Part shown: piece after piece, positions 19,308 through 34,300 of the stretch
Layout of the letters: the number at the start of each line of letters is the position of its first letter
How positions within the stretch are numbered: the first letter of the stretch is position 1
From: Aplectana chamaeleonis
Lineage: Eukaryota > Nematoda > Chromadorea > Rhabditida > Cosmocercidae
NCBI GenBank assembly: GCA_029168955.1
Contig: JAPDOI010001711.1
Span: forward strand, 62,001-126,000
Direction: 5' to 3'
DNA: 64,000 bases
The notes under the pieces: model-generated
The model's database searches: none
What the model was told of the DNA's origin: nothing
What the model saw: only the letters and a program-made list of their open reading frames with translations
Made by a program: the position numbers and the translations under genes

Positions 19308-22300
19308 TTAGGCCTTGTATCCACGGGACGCTCGTCGTCCACGTGCACGCTCGAACTTGCGCCCCTTTGATCGTACGTAAGGCTTCGTGTGACTGTGAGG
19401 AACTCCTGGAGCCAGACCGAAATGCTTCTGCGCTTCGCGAGCCTTGCGTGGGCCCTGAAAAGGCAAATATACACACATGTTAACAGCAAATTAGCAACAA
19501 CTGTTCAAATAGATGCGACATTCTGTCAACAAATGAGCCCTACATCCAAAAGAAATGAATCAAAATTTTTGAATAAGCGAAAAAAATTGATTCAAAGCTA
19601 TCATACACGCTCGTAAACGTGATTGAGATAACTATGAAAATAGAATGGTACGGCTCAGATTACAACGCCTACGCATTCTAAAGCGTCAAAAACGACCCAC
19701 AATGCCGCTACACGAGTAAAAAGTTGGCCACGTCCAGTATTTCTCCGCCCCGAATTGCCGCTCTCCTCCAAAACACGGGTTCTGGGCCATTCCCGCCGTC
19801 GGCGACGTTTCTGAGTGGTACAATAAGTATAGGTAAACCACAGACGTCGCTGACGGCGGAATGGCCCAGTACCCCCGTTTCTGACCAGGACGGCAAATAC
19901 AGGGAGCGGAGAAATACTGGGCGGGGCTCAGGGTTGAGCAGGCCCTTGCGACCGGTGACCAATGTTTTACGACCCCCTGGTAACCGAAATTTTCACGAAC
20001 CTCCCCCCTGGGATGCAAAAATTTTCATGACCAAGATTTTTACGAACCCCCCCCCCCGCAGCTAATCTTCATTTGAACTGTTCAGAATTCATACGCGACT
20101 TGCTACCCTTGCCTCACCCTACATTTCCGATTTGGGGGTGTGGTTTCGAGATAAACGCCGTTTTTTTTTCGAAAATTTTACGAACCCCCCCCAAATTTCA
20201 TTTTTTTTTCGAAAAAAATCCGAAATTTTTACGACCCCCGTTGCGACCGGTCGCAAGCCTGCCCAACCCTGGCGGGGCTAACTTCTTACTTGCGTAACGG
20301 CATTGTGGGTCATTTTTGACGCTTCAAAATGCATAGGCGTTGTGTGTTGAGCCATACCCACACTTTTTCCGTAGTTATCTCAATCACGTTTACGAGCATG
20401 TGTGCTGCCTTCAACCAATCAATATTTGGTTTCAAATTCCTAACTAGGGACATATCGCAGCGCGGACTGGAGCTTCCAAAAATGATCTGTTGAATGTTGT
20501 GGGGGGGGGGGGGGAGATGATAAGAAACAATTTGAAATTCGTTAATTTGCCTTGATGCAGCTGGGTAGATCAAAAACGACAAAAAGATTTTTTTTGAATT
20601 TCGGAAGTTCGAACACTTTCAGCCCCAACTTCGTCCAGTAAGGTTATTTGGGGCTCTGAACACGAATATAAGGCCAGTTTTTCGAATAGTTACGATCTGC
20701 TACTACAAAAAAACGACTTTTTCTTTTAAGCCTTACAGTTATCTTCTGAGAAACTGAATATTCATGTTCAGATCCTAGACAAAGGCTGGGTTGAGAACGT
20801 TCAAATTTCTAAAATCCAAAAAATTTCATTTTTGCAGTAGACTACGGAAATTTACCAATTTTAGAATGTTTCTTTTTACCTTCCCACACAACACTCAACA
20901 GACCATTTCTCAAAACTCCAGTTTATGCTGGAATCAGTCCCTACTAAAGCCTTGCGGTTCTTCTATTAAGTTGATGCAAAAGTTCTGCACTAAATCCAGG
21001 TCAGCGGCTCTTCTCTTGTCCGTCTGTGATCGTTCGAGCAAGTGTGGTGTGCCATACAGAAGCTCAACCCTTCCTCCACCTAGCAGCCTTTTATCGCTAC
21101 TCCAAAAACTCGCCCTGCTAGAATTTTGCATCAAAATGAAGAGAAAGTTGGAAGTTAAGAAACCTTTGAGTGTCCTTAATTCTTATATCTACTTTTCGGG
21201 AATCTCAAATGTATGGAACATTTAAACGAGTACATACTAGTCCACAGCACCAATACTGGTTCGCGAAAGTTCCTAAATGGGGAGAATATAGTGATTCTCG
21301 GAAAATTTTGGAAAACTGGATTTTCTACGGTTTCTTCACACAACGACTTTGGGACACCCAAAACTGTGTTTGAGTATTGTGAACAATATGTCACCTAATA
21401 ATGACTATCTCGTCCACTACTGACCAGTTTTTTTGTTGTTGAAGAAATCGATCTCCACACTTTAGAAAATTTGCAATACTTAGCTATGGAATTGAGTACA
21501 CAAAGTCCTTGAGTAATGGAACTTTGACCGGGAATATCATTTTCCGAGAACTTCCGGCAAACGAGAAACAGCAAACACCATTTAATGGAAGAAAAGATTC
21601 GTTTCCGAACACTAGATGTTACGTATATCTACCACACCTCGCCTCCGTCGGGGGCGCGCGCTCGCGTCGCGGCGTCGCATTGGAGCGCTCTTTCTCACAG
21701 CCCACTGCAGTTCCTCGCACGTATTCTACTCTAGCTGGGTGAATTGCGATATTTAGTGTATGTTAGGGTTATATCGGCCTCCAAACGGCGCGTATAGCTG
21801 CAGTGTTAGGGTAGAGGGCACTCGACAATGCGATTCTCGCAAAAATTACGAAGAAAAGGGTATAGATTAACTCAGGTGGGTCGGCATACTAATTGCAACA
21901 CATGTGTTCCTTCACAGATTGGTCAATACAAGATGAATGCATGAGAAGGTTGTGCTCCAATATCTTACACACAGTCCGATGAGCTGATACCGGCATACCG
22001 TTAGTTCATGTTCAAAAAGGTCATTTCGAGCACACTATAATGCTTAAAAACTCCAGTTCTGCTCAGGAAAACTCGTATATGTAATGTTTGGGAAGGTATG
22101 CTGAGGAGCAATTGCAAATATTTTCCATAGATCGCAATTTTTGTCTTATTTCTCCTAGAACGATGTCCAGATTATCGAACTCAAGCCCACTTTGAATCTA
22201 TTAAGTGGCGCAGAACATTTCGAAACTCAGTGAAGGCGAGCCAAATCGATTTTGAACAATTTTCCGCGCTGGGGGAAGTATGTTAGCCCTCTTTCGAAAC

Positions 22301-25300
22301 AGCCAGCTGTCACAAGGATTATAATTCTTCTGATATAGCTGACGCTGATCACTCTGTGTGCCCTGTTTGCAGCAAGGTGCTCCATAAACAGAGTTTCTAC
22401 CGGCACTTGAAGAATGTTCATCAGTACCTGAGGACCAATGCAGTGAACTGAAGGAGGAACGGCATTTGGTGAATTCGTAAATTACCTGCCCTGTCTGTGG
22501 TAAGAAACAAGGAAGTCAGGAGGGATTAGCCATTCATCGTCAAGAGAGGCATACCGAGGATGGAGCATGCGGTCGTCCACAGGATAACACAGTATTCTGT
22601 CTCACCTTTGCCAACGAAAATGAATACAAGGTTTCAGAATTTTCTCTTGCTTAGTGGTGTATTAATACATCCGGCACGCACCTCAGGTACCGATTCGCAA
22701 TACTAAATGCTTAGAATCACCATATCGCCACGTTAAGACCTTCAAGTCATAAAGAGGGGAAAGCCTGCTCCGCGGCGATGGTCTGTACTCGTGAATGTGT
22801 TGACCAAAATTCAATGCGTTATTTATGTCCTTTTTGCTTCTCTGTGAATAGAAACTTCCGAAATTAATTTTGATCTAGCTATGCCTATCGGACGAATGTG
22901 AAAAATTGCATTTCGCTTATGCATAGGTCTTCCGTGGACAAAGAAATTGGAAAACATCAGAGACTACGGTAACATCTTCGTAAATATGCTGTTTCTCACA
23001 CGAAAAGTGTCTAACGCTTGCGAATCAGGTGGTAATGAAAGATATAGAACACATTCATCGAGCAAAACAGAAAACACACATCGAAGACTAACAGCGTCAA
23101 GGCCCTTCATGAACAACTATAGGAGATGATGCGCAGGGCACCCAGCGCCGGAGCTGGACCGTCCAGTGACATATGACCCACAAATAAAGCGAATTCTGCG
23201 ATGTTTCACACTTCTAGATTGTATATTATTCTCTCTGGCTTGTAGATTATGCCCTGAAAAATTTGGAAACGATGTTGCCAGACGACAAATGAGAGATGAG
23301 TATTGGAGCACCACCTTCTCATGCATTCACCTTGTATTGACCAATCTGTGAAGGAACACATGTGTTGCAATTAGTATACCGAACCAACTTGAATTCATCT
23401 ATTCCCTTTTCTTAGTAATTTTTGCGAGAATGACGTTGTCGAGTGTCGTCTACCCTGACACTGCAGTTATACGCGCCGTTTGGAGGCCGATGTAACCCTA
23501 ACATACACTAAATATCGCAATTCACCTAGTTCGAGTATTGTACGAGCGAGGAACTGCAGTGGGCTGTGAGAAAGAGCGCTCCAATGCGACGCCGCGACGC
23601 GAGGAGTATTCTCGATATTTTTGGTCACCAAGGGGAAGGATCGTAGGTAGCATTGCTCAGGTTTGAGACGCTTGAGCCGGACTACTACACAAATTTTCTG
23701 CGTCTGGAAGTTTTAGTAATCAACTATAAACTGCCCAGGAATCGGGCCTCGGGGGAGGGGGAGGCGCAAAAATTTTGGATTTTGGGAAAAATGATTTTGA
23801 TGGTGGGAGTCGCTCCGATTGCAGAAAATTACGCAACGCCCCGCTTGACCCTGATGAAGAAATCACATGCGAACAAGGGAAATTCCTTGAACTATGTAGC
23901 TGAAGTATCCTGAAATCCAACTATGTCTGTCAAACTTTTGGAACATTCAGCGATAATATTTTTGGCAAAGTGTTGCATACCGTTAAAAACAGGGCTGGGC
24001 AGGCCGGTGCGCCAATTGTCGGCGGAGATACGACTCCCATCAGACGAAATTTTTTTACGACCCCCCTGGGCATATAAAGATCAAATGTGTATTCAGCACA
24101 CCAAAAAACCATTGAATAGGAATTTTGACTGAAATCTGATACTTTTCCCAAAAAACAGTATACCCATCATAATCTACCCCATTTTAGCTTACCAGGTGAT
24201 TTTGAAGACATCATTTTTTCTCCGAAATTGATTTCTTTTTGAAAAATTACGATAATTGACAAAATATAACTGAGTAAATAATCGTTAACAATACCCATCT
24301 CTCAGCTTTCGCGACCAAACTGGTTGTATAAGACAAGAAAGAACATAGTTGCAAAATCAAAAAAAATGTTTGGAAACCAATGATTACGCTCCATCGGGAA
24401 AAGTTGTGCGAGCGAAGCTTTCATAGTTCGATTATCCTGTTACGTTTAACAGCCCTGGTGACTAGCCTGCAGAATCGCCAAAACTTTGACGAAATCAGGC
24501 TCCTGAAGGGGTCAGAGTAAGCCTGGCCTTCTCCACACCTTGTGCAGTACCCTAGTGGAGTGTTTCAAATTGTTCGATCCCTGGGCAAAAACGCGGCGTA
24601 GACTGCACTTTTCAGCCACAGAACCGGTGCTACCTTCAAAGCTTAGAAGGATCCTTTTCCCTTTTTTCCTCTCTTTCCTGGTCGATTCAGATGCTGGCCC
24701 ACGAGTCATGTAGGCGAGAGAAATTACTTTCTCTCACCTTGCACGACTTGTGTGCCAGCATCTGAGTGGAACTTGAATAATCAATTCCACTTTAAAGGCT
24801 TGCACCTGCTTGCGTGCTTCACTTATCGTTTAACAAAATTTTATTTTGTTTGTCTATCTTTCCCATGGCACCCGCCATGTAAAAAATAATAATATCAGTA
24901 CTTTCCATGTCAATCAGTAAACTATATCCGAAAAGAAATCCTTGAAATGAAACAAGCGACACTCACTTGGATCAGAAGAGTGTTTTCTCCCTTTGGAGCA
25001 CGAAGAGCCAGCTGGTCGAGAGTGATGACTTCTCCGCCAGCCTTTAGGATACGGGCACGAGCTGGTTCAGTGACCTTCAGAGCAGCAAGCTGAAAAAGGT
25101 AAAAGTAATCTGGGTTCACCTGCTCCCTTGGTGACCAAAACTTTCGAGAAAATGTCGAAAACTTTTACGCCCCACCATAAGCCGGGAACTTTCCAAAAAA
25201 AGTAACTTCCCCAACAAAATTTCTTCTTTTTTTTTCAAAATTTCCACGTCCCCCCTTGTCCAGCAAGAAAAGGCGACTCCTGCTAACCTAGCCAAGAAAG

Positions 25301-28300
25301 CAAAATTTTCTAGGAAAGCGATCGATTCCACTGAGAGACACTCAATCGGTTAGGAATTTACTCAGCCCACACCGATCTCGGGCGGAAGCTGAGAAGGAGA
25401 CAGCAAGGGAGTCTGGGGAAACTGGAGAGCGCAGGGTAAGCGTACACATGCCCACGATGGACTCGAGCACATTTCGTTCCAAATGAAGAGCTACCTCATT
25501 CCTTTTATGTAAATGAGCACTTTTTTATCGTTCCGACTCGGGAATAAACATAATTTTGTAATTTGTTGTAATTGTTTATTACAGGGTAACACTGCGTATT
25601 GACATAGGAACAAGATAAACGAACGCGTAGTAATAAAATGTAACAACGATATACGAGACCGGGAACACGTAGTATGTAGAGTATTTGTCGGAAAAAGTTC
25701 CATGACTAACACAATATCACTATGGAGTATCTATCGAAGAAAATAATATTATGACTAACACAAGATCGCAAGCTCAATCATCCTCCGTCCTCAAGTACTG
25801 CTCCACTATACGCTTGAAGGAGCCCAGGTCTGTTGGCAGATTGCTCTTTTTGAGCAGTTTTTCCAATTCACTGCTAGCTCAGTTAGTAAAGAAATGGTGC
25901 CTGACGCCGAGAAATGGAGCCGGATTTCGGACTAGTTTGAAACGGCTACCTCTAGTGGTGGATGCCCTCATTTTGAGAAAAGCGTTTGGCCGAAGGCCGG
26001 TATGCCCATACAATATTTTATACATCATCAAAAGATCAAACCTTCTCCTTCTGCACGCCAGCGTTTCCAATTTGAATTTTGCGTTCCTAGCATTACTACT
26101 GGGTATGTTTTCATAATTAAAACCCAAAAATCTTATCATTAACTTACGTGTGAAACTATTTTGTACTTTCTGCAACGCTTTAATAATAGAGACCTTATGA
26201 GGGTTTGATATCACAGTTCCATACTCAAGAAGGAGCCTAATATAGATTTTGTAGGCGTTCAAGAGCACCTCTTCGTTCCTAGTAGAGAGTGCCCTGAACA
26301 GGCAATACAAAACCTTATTTGCCTTAGACACTGCCTTCGTACAATGAGCGTCAAAAGTGGGATCTTTTTGAACCAGGAAGCCGAGATCCAATATTTCGTC
26401 AACAATCTGAAGCTGCTGATCTTCAGCAGTATATATGGCTTCTGAACTACTGTTGCCAATATGCAAAACATTCAAAGCCTTTTGCAAGCACTTCTTGTCA
26501 GCTATTGATTGAATTGGGGAAAATATTTTGAAATCATCAGCAAAAGCGGAGCATTTCACCTTACCAAAAGATACGATACGTGGAAGTTCATAAGTGAAGA
26601 TATTGAACAAAGTTGGGGATAGAACTCCTCCCTGCGGTACACCACTGCAAACAGGCCTTGAATCAGAAAAGGTGGAGTTAACGCGGACAACAAAAGATCT
26701 ATTGCTCAAGAACGCTCTGATCCATGCTACTATCGGTGGGAATCGTTGACGAAGAACTAGCCCTCGCGTATTTCCCCACTCACCATAAACGATTTATCGA
26801 TCCAGGCCTGAAAGACCAAGGCGTGATCATTTCTCATTTAATACGAAGAAATGGAGAGATCTTCAAAATTTTCGACAATGACATGATGGTTTAAAGTCGA
26901 AAAATCCATGAAAAGCTATACTTGCAGCGCATATGCTTTTATAACACCTTTTTGGAGTCAAATAATACTGAAAATAAATTACACTACGACGTATGTGAAG
27001 TTCATGTGTATAGAATATATAACAAGTACGGACAATGAAAGGAAAACACTGGCCAGCCAAAAACTGAGCTTAAATACTCGGAAGGTAGTAGTTGAAAAAA
27101 TCCCATCTAATGAAACGCATAGAAAACACACTCAATATGCTGAGAACATGGGAATACTCGATGCGATGCGATTACATCAGTCACCGTTTCAATACCCCTC
27201 AAACAAGAAACCACAGGGTAATGGAGTCCGAAAGCATCAAAAACTGTGCTTCGCTTAACGAGAACATTTCAGTGATCGATGCTAGGGCAAATCCGAGTTT
27301 CAATCGTATTTATTCCCTAATATTTTTTTAAATCAAAGTTTCGACGATAGCAAAGCTCAAATTCCCGCTTTAGAGGTGGAGCGCTTACAGGCTATAAAAC
27401 GGCGAAATTCACATGGTTCCTACGAGTGCTGGTGCGAAGGTCGAGTCAGTGAGAGAGCGGAGGGCAGACGGAGGCTGCAGCATCAAGCGCACCGCTCGCG
27501 CCTCTAATGATGAGAATTATGACGTTTTATAGAGGTCACAGGACACAGATGTGGTGTTAAACTAACTAAATGTTGATCATTCTACAGTGGCAGAACAAAC
27601 CGCTGAAGCTTCGTCAACGATGTCTAGCGGGGGTGCTGGAAAAGGATAAGCGGCTCGTATTCCTCTTGAAGAACCTGGTACGCACACCATAACTGAATGT
27701 TTCAGATAAGGCTTAACCTTTCTCATGACACTTTTTCAAAGACGTATCCACTAACTTTTTTGTTCTCAACAATTACGGTATCTTGCAGTAGGTTTGATGC
27801 CATTTGGCCCTAGTAATCTACCATTCCTTCGAAAACCGGAAATTCGTTCCATAATCCGAACTCCAAGAAAACGCCTTTGACAATGGTTTCACTAGATCAA
27901 ACAATAGCTTACCTTGTATACCTACCATAATTTTCTGAAAAATCGCGAATGGATCTCAAATAATCTACACGAACGAAGTTTGGGTGCTACCGCAGCGGGG
28001 GAGGGGGACGCTTGACCATAACACTTCAGCACGCCCATTTTCGGTACCGCCGCGCAATTTGAGAACCAACCCAGGGATTACCTTCTCCTTCCAAATTAAG
28101 AAGTTTCGACGCGAAAAAGGAACAGGCTTGGCCAAGTGGCACCCCTCGCTGCGATAGCACCGGAGTTTGAGCAAATTCAATCTTCAAATGCTTAAAAAAA
28201 GGGATGGAACTCGGTAGGCGGGCTCGAAGCACCCTTGCCTCGTTACGCTGCAATCATTGCCCTATGCTGATGTCATACTTGCATAAGATCGATTGCAGTA

Positions 28301-31300
28301 AGCCTGAGGAGTGCCCGGACTGTGGTAGCCGTGGCCATACGACTGAGCACCTATCGATTGCCCAAAGAGGCCCACCACACTGACAACAAGGGATTTGTGG
28401 ACGAATCCAGCTTCGGTCGCCCGTTTCCTATACTTTTGACAGAAACCTTCCTGCGGCTGCAAAGAAGAGAAGAAGGAATGGTGCCGTATCCAGTTCTTGA
28501 TTTTATTGGCGGGTGCGGGAAGTATGGTACGCCGCGCGCGGAGAGGACACGCGACGCGTGCTGCGTCACGGCAAACCACGTGGAGTAAATGAGCAAGATT
28601 TGGGGCGATTTCATCGCAGTAATCCGAAAATCGCCAAAATTCGCTTGGTAAGGCGCTATTCATACTACTCAACGCCAGCGCGGCACGCGCATGCCGCGCT
28701 TGCGGAGACTTTGAATACTCCAGCGGCAACGCCTAGGCGGAGCGGAAAAAGCGGGACTAACTTTTCCAAACAACCAAATTCTGTAAATGTGTTCACCACC
28801 ACGATAGCAGAGGATAGCAATGGACTAAATTATCAAGAAACGGAATAAAATTTGTGATGATTTAGTAGCCTGCCGAACGTTTCCCGAAGCTGCTTGGTCT
28901 AGTATTGGATCCTTCGCTGAAGTTCCATAAAACACCGAGCAGAAACAGGCTACATTGAGAGCTAAGCTCAACGTCTTACGAGCTCTGGGCGGTACGTCGT
29001 GGGAAAGCAGTAAGGAGACGATCCTGACCACAAAGCAATCTTGCAGCCGGCGTTGGAGTATGCAGCACCGGTATGGCAACACATAGTATCGGATTCATCG
29101 TGGACAAAGATGCAGCGAGTTCAATATGCTGCACTTCGAATTGCCACTGGGTGTGCAAAGAGCACTTCAGTGGAGCATATTCATGCTGAAGCCCGTATTC
29201 TGCCTGTTAAGGAGCACTGTCAACTCCAAGCGCAGCAACTGGTTATTAATATCGTCAAACAGCCTGATCACCCATTAAGAAGGATTATGAATCCTGATTT
29301 AAGGAGAACATATCAGAAGTGATTCCTTTGCAAGGTCATGCTCCTGAGAAAATCAATCCAGAACTAACGATGGAAATTCTTTCTAGCCTGCTTTGTTATT
29401 AGCAGAAAGTCTGATTATTCTTCCCATCTATCACAGTCCGTCTTGAGTTCGACACATTCAACCTCAGAAAACTCAGATATGAGATCTGGATTTCTTAGGG
29501 AATAAAATCACTAGCTAGTAGCAACATCAAAACTTTGGATAGACAAGCGGAACTTGGGTGATTTCGATTGATGCGGTTTTTTTGAGAAACATTTCTGCAG
29601 AGCAAAACCTCATGAACTACACCTCTACCCTTCAATTAGCTCCAGTTATTACTCGTAATTCTCTGAGCTTTTGAGAGGGACTCGCCTCAATTTGCCTTAG
29701 AAAGAGCATGAAAAACTGATTCATTAGACAAACATTCAATATTCCTTATTCGCTCAATGCTTTTCACATGATCTCCTACTACTTGACAGTGGGGAACCGT
29801 CTCGAAAGATAAACCGAGCAATACTATGAGGTTAGAATAATAGACTAGTTTTAACAGCTGTATACCTGGTCTCGTGGGGTTCTGTTTACAAGGAGGCTTT
29901 CGTCATCTTCCGGGTGGCGATTTGGAAAACCAAATGTTATTGTCGTTGCTGTAGGTCTGTGACAGAAAAATAAATTACTCTGCGCTTGTAAAACTTGGCT
30001 AAATCTAACTGCGCGGATTTCAAAAATGGCATTAACATTGTGTCACAAAAAAGTAAAGCATCAGGGATTTTTCGGAGCGTTCTAGAAAAAATCCGGAATT
30101 GGCGCAAAACATTCAAATTGGTGTTATTTAGGGTGCTGAATCCCAAATCTTGGGGTCCATTCCTCGTACCAGACTTGGAGTGTGAGATAGGTTCTGAAAT
30201 AAACCTTATGTACAAGTTTCGTGATGGCTGATTTTGATCGTAGCATTCTCGAAATCGTCAAAAGTCGCTGTTGAGCAGCAAAATTTCACCCACTTCAAAG
30301 CTGCGGACCGAAAGTCAGATGAAAATTTTCAATATTGGGACAAGTGGGCCTCAGATTCGGATCAGTAATTTAGCACCCAAACAAGCCCCAGAAACGAGTT
30401 TCAGGCTCAACTGAGAACTTTTTGGGAACTGCCCTGGAAAATTGTTATTCGTGTACGCCTTTTCTGTTGGCTATAAGCTAGGGAAAATGTCTCACTTTTG
30501 CAAATCTCCTCAGAATATCTTGAGGCACTTAGCAGATTCTGGAGTATGGAATATTGTAGAGCACCGTCCTCCCCTTGAACACATCCAGGCCGCATCTCGA
30601 AACTCCATCTAGTGGGGTGCAACCATCCCTCGTTATTGATGTTGCTTCTGTAATGGGAAGAGCTTAGACCAGTTTCGCCCCTTAACCCAGAGAAGTGTGA
30701 AATTTAGTGTTTATACCACGTATTAATCTCTCGCTATGTCCGAGTTTTTTTGGCACGTATCTGTATCAGTAAGCAACGATCCGACCGTTGTTGAGTAGTG
30801 AATACCCGGTATGGCAACACATGTAATCGGATTCATTTCTTGAAAGATGAGCGAGTTTTCAAAAAAAAAATATGCATATAGCCCTCTCAGCCAGTAGATG
30901 TAATCAAAAAGGCCGAGTTGTCATGTAACATTTGGTGAGAATTAGGCACTGTCAACTCCAAAGCGCAGCAACAAGATTTATTGGCCTTGTACCCATAAAA
31001 TGATTATGAATCCTGTGATTGTTTGGTTTTAAAAAAGATTATATCACCATATTATACGTCTTCGTCTTTTACGGCTTCTATTAAAATTGAGAGCATCGGG
31101 TCAGGGGTTTTGATTAGGGTTTTGGCTGTCAACCCCTTTTCTTTGTTCTACCACTGGTTCTATATCTATCTAAAAAGAAGAGATGGAACTCGGTAGGCGG
31201 GTAGGATGTTCCCTCGCCTCGTTAGATAAAACTGTATTCAGTATAGTTAGTAATAAATATTTATGCACGAGCTATACTTTTCCGTCTATCAATTGTGTTA

Positions 31301-34300
31301 AAAATAGCAAACGGTAGGATCGACGAATTGCATCATCCAAAACGCTCCAATGAGAAAACGTGCGCGGATTGGTAAACGCGCCAAGTGCCTGAGCAGCAAA
31401 TTGCGAAAATTAGCATCTGAAATTGCCCGCGCCTCACTGATTCCACGGGCGCGGATGGCTCAGATAAACGTGCTCGGCTGCCAGCGTTCTGCGCCAAACC
31501 AACGAGCCGCGCGCAACGATCAATGAGGCGCGTAACTGGCTCGCTGTTCTTGGCCCGCGCCTGCAAAGAAGAAGATGATTTAGTAGTGAAAATGGTTAAA
31601 GAGCCGTTACGGCCATCGCCGCCATGGCGGAGCGGGCACCACGCGCGGGGGGGCGTCGGTCCATTCATACACAAACGCCACGCCAGCGCGGCAAGCGCGT
31701 ACCGCGCTGGCGTTGATTAGTATAAATAGCGCCCAAGCAAAATCTCCCCCATTTTGAAGTTTCAGAGCAAATCATTCAAAAACAAGCCCTAGAAAGAAGT
31801 TTTGAGACAAAATTGAAACAATTTTTCGTAACAACCTATAATATGCCTTTCGGGTACCCACTGTCTCTTCTCAAACCTATGAAAATGCTCTGTTGTGGGA
31901 ATTTCCTAGAACACTCTGAGGCATTTAGGAAATTCTGAACACGCATTATTGGTCACATGACTATATCCACAACATCCAAATCATGGTTTTCTGAAACATC
32001 GGGTATATGTAAACAAGGCATAGCCAGTCATCGGGGTCAAGCGAGGCGTTGCGTAATTATACAAAGTCGGAGCGACCCCCACTATCCAATTTCGCCTAAA
32101 ATCCAATATTTTTGAGATCCCCTCAAGGCGCGATTTCTGAGCACCTTATATTTGATTACTAAAACTGTCAGACGACGAAAATTCGTTCAATAGTCGGGCT
32201 CAAGCGTCTAAACCTAGGCAATGCTACAGTTCCTCCATTTGGTGACCAGAAGTAACCAGAAATTTTGGGATAACTTCACCAAATTTTCATTTTTGATCCA
32301 GAATTCCTGCGACCCACCCCCAAATCGGGTGCAGAACGCCCAAAAGGTGCGATCAGAAGGCAGAACACCGGGAAAATTCTGAAAACATTTGTGTCCTTGC
32401 TCCCTCTACGGACCTTGTTTTTGAAAATATTCAAACTCCAGCACATTTTGCAGCGCTGAATGAAAGTAAAGCAAAAAGAAAACGGAGAAAAATGAATTGA
32501 AAAAGCCTGAGGCGGACTCACCGTGAACTTCGGCACCTCGTAGAGTCGGGCATCATCGGTGACGGTTCCACAAGAGACGACCAGCTTATCGGCGTTGCCC
32601 TTCTTCTTCAAAATCCTGCTAATACGAGCGATCGAGAGAGGGGCGCGGAAACGGCGTGACATGAACAGCCTCTTCATCATGATGTCGTTGAACTTCTCTC
32701 CGGTACGTCTCGCGAGGAAGGTGTAGAGCTGAAAATATTGGCTAAACATCCTTAAGACTAAAAAACGAAATAGAAGAAGTCCAAACAGACGATTACCTTA
32801 GCGAGAATTCTGAGATATGGATCCTCACTTTTAGGCGCGGTTCTGCGAACCTTGCGATCATGCTTGTGGTTGATATCAATACCCTAAAAAGGAATAGGTA
32901 AATTCAATAGAATATACGCACCATTCCACTTCTAGTGCAGTTGATATGCTAAGAACACGAATCTTAGGCGCTTTTCATACTCCTCAAAGACAGCGCGGGC
33001 GTGGCGACAGGCCACTCAAGTTCCAAAGCAAAGCTCGCACATGTCGCGCTGGCGATGTGTATGATAGCGCCTTAGGCTCCGTCCATAGCAGAAGTCCAGG
33101 CGTCAAGTGACCGTTATGTGACGCTGGGGGTTTGCATCTTCAGCATTTGTTATTGATCTGACTTACCAGCGACCACTGCAGCCGGCCAGTCGTCCGAGGC
33201 CTTGACGCTGGTCGTCTGCTATGGACGGAGCCTTACTCTGCTTATCGTAAGCTCACTCTAATCTGAAAGAAACTAGTCAGTCGCAGAATTCACTCAAAAC
33301 TGGACAAACGAGATCATCTGCATGAAAGATCACAACTTCAATATCCTTTTTCGTAACACCACATTAGGTGACTACTGCGAGAAACTCATTGTGGTTAGGT
33401 CCGTGGCTTACTTCCTCAAGAAAAACAAAACATTCAAACTCAAACCGCGGCGGTTTAAATCTCACCAGCGGCTGGCTGATTATTCCCAGCCACGGACCTA
33501 GCTATAAACTGCCCAAACCCTATATAATTCAATATAATTTTGATTAATGGGGCACTTGACAGGAATTCCCCATCTACTTGATTTAACTTATTGCACGGAA
33601 GAATCGTGTAAAGGGACTTTCAGAGTGGCGGCGCAGAAAAATTCGCTGTCGCGGCGACGTGGGTGAGAATGATGGGGTGCTTTACGCAGCGCAAACCGTG
33701 CCGCGCGACGGGAGCGAACGTCGCGCTTTTCAGAGTGGGAGCGACGGCGCGGAAGCTGGGAGCGACACGTTTTGCGAGGCAAATGGTCTCGACCATTTTT
33801 GTCGCTGTCGTCATTTGTCGCTGTAGTTTCTTCCTATTAGTTAGTGTTCCTTCGTTACTATCTGCCCATTAACTCTCTGTGGAATCATCTTTTGGCCTAT
33901 TTCACTAGCTGTTTGCCATCCAGGATAAATTTCGTCATGGCCTTTGATTTGTCATCCACAATTCCTTCGGTCATGGTATTTAATTGGTTTCAGGATTTAT
34001 CTAATCATGTCAATTGATTTGTCATCCAGGATTTATTTCGTCATGGTATTTAATTGGTCATCCAGGATTGAATCTTTTCAGTTGAAGGTTATGTTTATGC
34101 GCTCTGATCGAACTTAAAGGGCAGCAAAGCAATAAGAGACGCTGAGAAAGAAATATGGCGCGGCAGCAATCGATAGGCAACGCCTTTTTTCACTCGCTCT
34201 GAGGCGCCATGCCCCCAATTTCGCAGCGACGCCACTCTGAAAGGCCCTTAAAAGACAAACTTAATTTCCAGGGGTATAATCAAAAAAAATAGACAGATTA

